A stretch of 38,524 nt of DNA, taken from the NCBI GenBank assembly GCA_029778615.1, contig JAKOPZ010000281.1:1-38524 (forward strand). Direction: 5' to 3'. This DNA comes from Chloroflexota bacterium. GTDB taxonomy: Bacteria; Chloroflexota; Anaerolineae; UBA4142; SHND01. Under the pieces are notes generated by a model that was given only the letters and a program-made list of their open reading frames with translations, was not told the origin of the DNA and searched no databases. A program made the position numbers and the translations under genes. Below are positions 38,409-38,524 of the stretch, piece by piece; within the stretch, counting starts at the first letter, position 1, and each line of letters opens with the position of its first letter.

Positions 38409-38524
38409 GCAATTACACCATTAAGATACCTGTCGTCAACCTTGTTGCCATCCGCGCCGCGTTGCATTCGCAGTTTGGTACACACCGCGCGCAAGCATGC
38501 ATGATAGCATAATCTATCCGTTTA
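38409..38524. other. Terminal 116 bases without recognisable gene
   Basis: This is where the first part of the uracil-DNA glycosylase should lie, but no matching frame is found on the minus strand. No repeat of the families above is seen here. Confidence 0.5.

Overview
The window is about 38.5 kb of densely coding bacterial DNA, moderately G+C rich with a marked preference for CGCG-containing codons. A CIRCE-controlled hrcA-grpE-dnaK operon, a PyrF-PyrE fusion, NarL-type two-component proteins, many leaderless or SD-poor genes and abundant short interspersed repeats suggest a Chloroflexota-like (Anaerolineae-like) bacterium. That placement is inference from gene style; there is no rRNA gene here to confirm it. 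No tRNA, rRNA, CRISPR array or transposase was seen.

Layout. 1-604: tail of an unrecognised gene and repeat-rich spacer. 604-6882: a NnrS-like membrane protein divergent from a DoxX-like protein, a NarL-type response regulator divergent from its probable histidine kinase, a receiver-only regulator and a secreted two-domain multicopper oxidase. 7028-9495: a delta-1-pyrroline-5-carboxylate dehydrogenase with a basic tail, then two paralogous tiny membrane proteins separated by a 31-bp tandem palindromic repeat. 9562-14548 (minus strand): a pyrimidine operon pyrC-pyrB-pyrFE-pyrD with a consensus promoter and a leader holding two terminator-like hairpins. 14554-15850: an SH3b membrane protein and a decayed toxin-antitoxin pair. 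15937-19921 (minus strand): hrcA-grpE-dnaK under a promoter plus CIRCE operator.

20009-26356 is the most interesting region: a complete-looking lasso peptide gene cluster. In order it has a nucleotidyltransferase, precursor 1, an HPr-kinase-like peptide kinase, a sulfotransferase, a PqqD-like leader-binding protein (B1), an asparagine-synthetase-like cyclase (C), a transglutaminase-like leader peptidase (B2) and, after a separate promoter and terminator-like hairpin, precursor 2. Both precursors share the leader pattern W-E-T-P...T-x-S-G, a Glu placed for the macrolactam ring, and a C-terminal Ser like that phosphorylated in paeninodin-type lasso peptides. Three tailoring enzyme types (kinase, nucleotidyltransferase, sulfotransferase) with two different precursors point to an undescribed, multiply decorated lasso peptide pair. 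No exporter gene is nearby.

26430-38408: a small membrane protein overlapping a Vps62-like coiled-coil membrane protein, a YitT-family protein, a GNAT acetyltransferase, unknown membrane proteins, a nucleotidyltransferase-fold protein, an EamA transporter, a 900-residue holin-like/alkaline-phosphatase-superfamily fusion, and a 5'-truncated uracil-DNA glycosylase. A 127-bp palindromic element occurs three times and a 68-bp element twice, several copies supplying stop codons of the genes they abut. Heptamer arrays occupy gene spacers and even encode the PyrF-PyrE linker.
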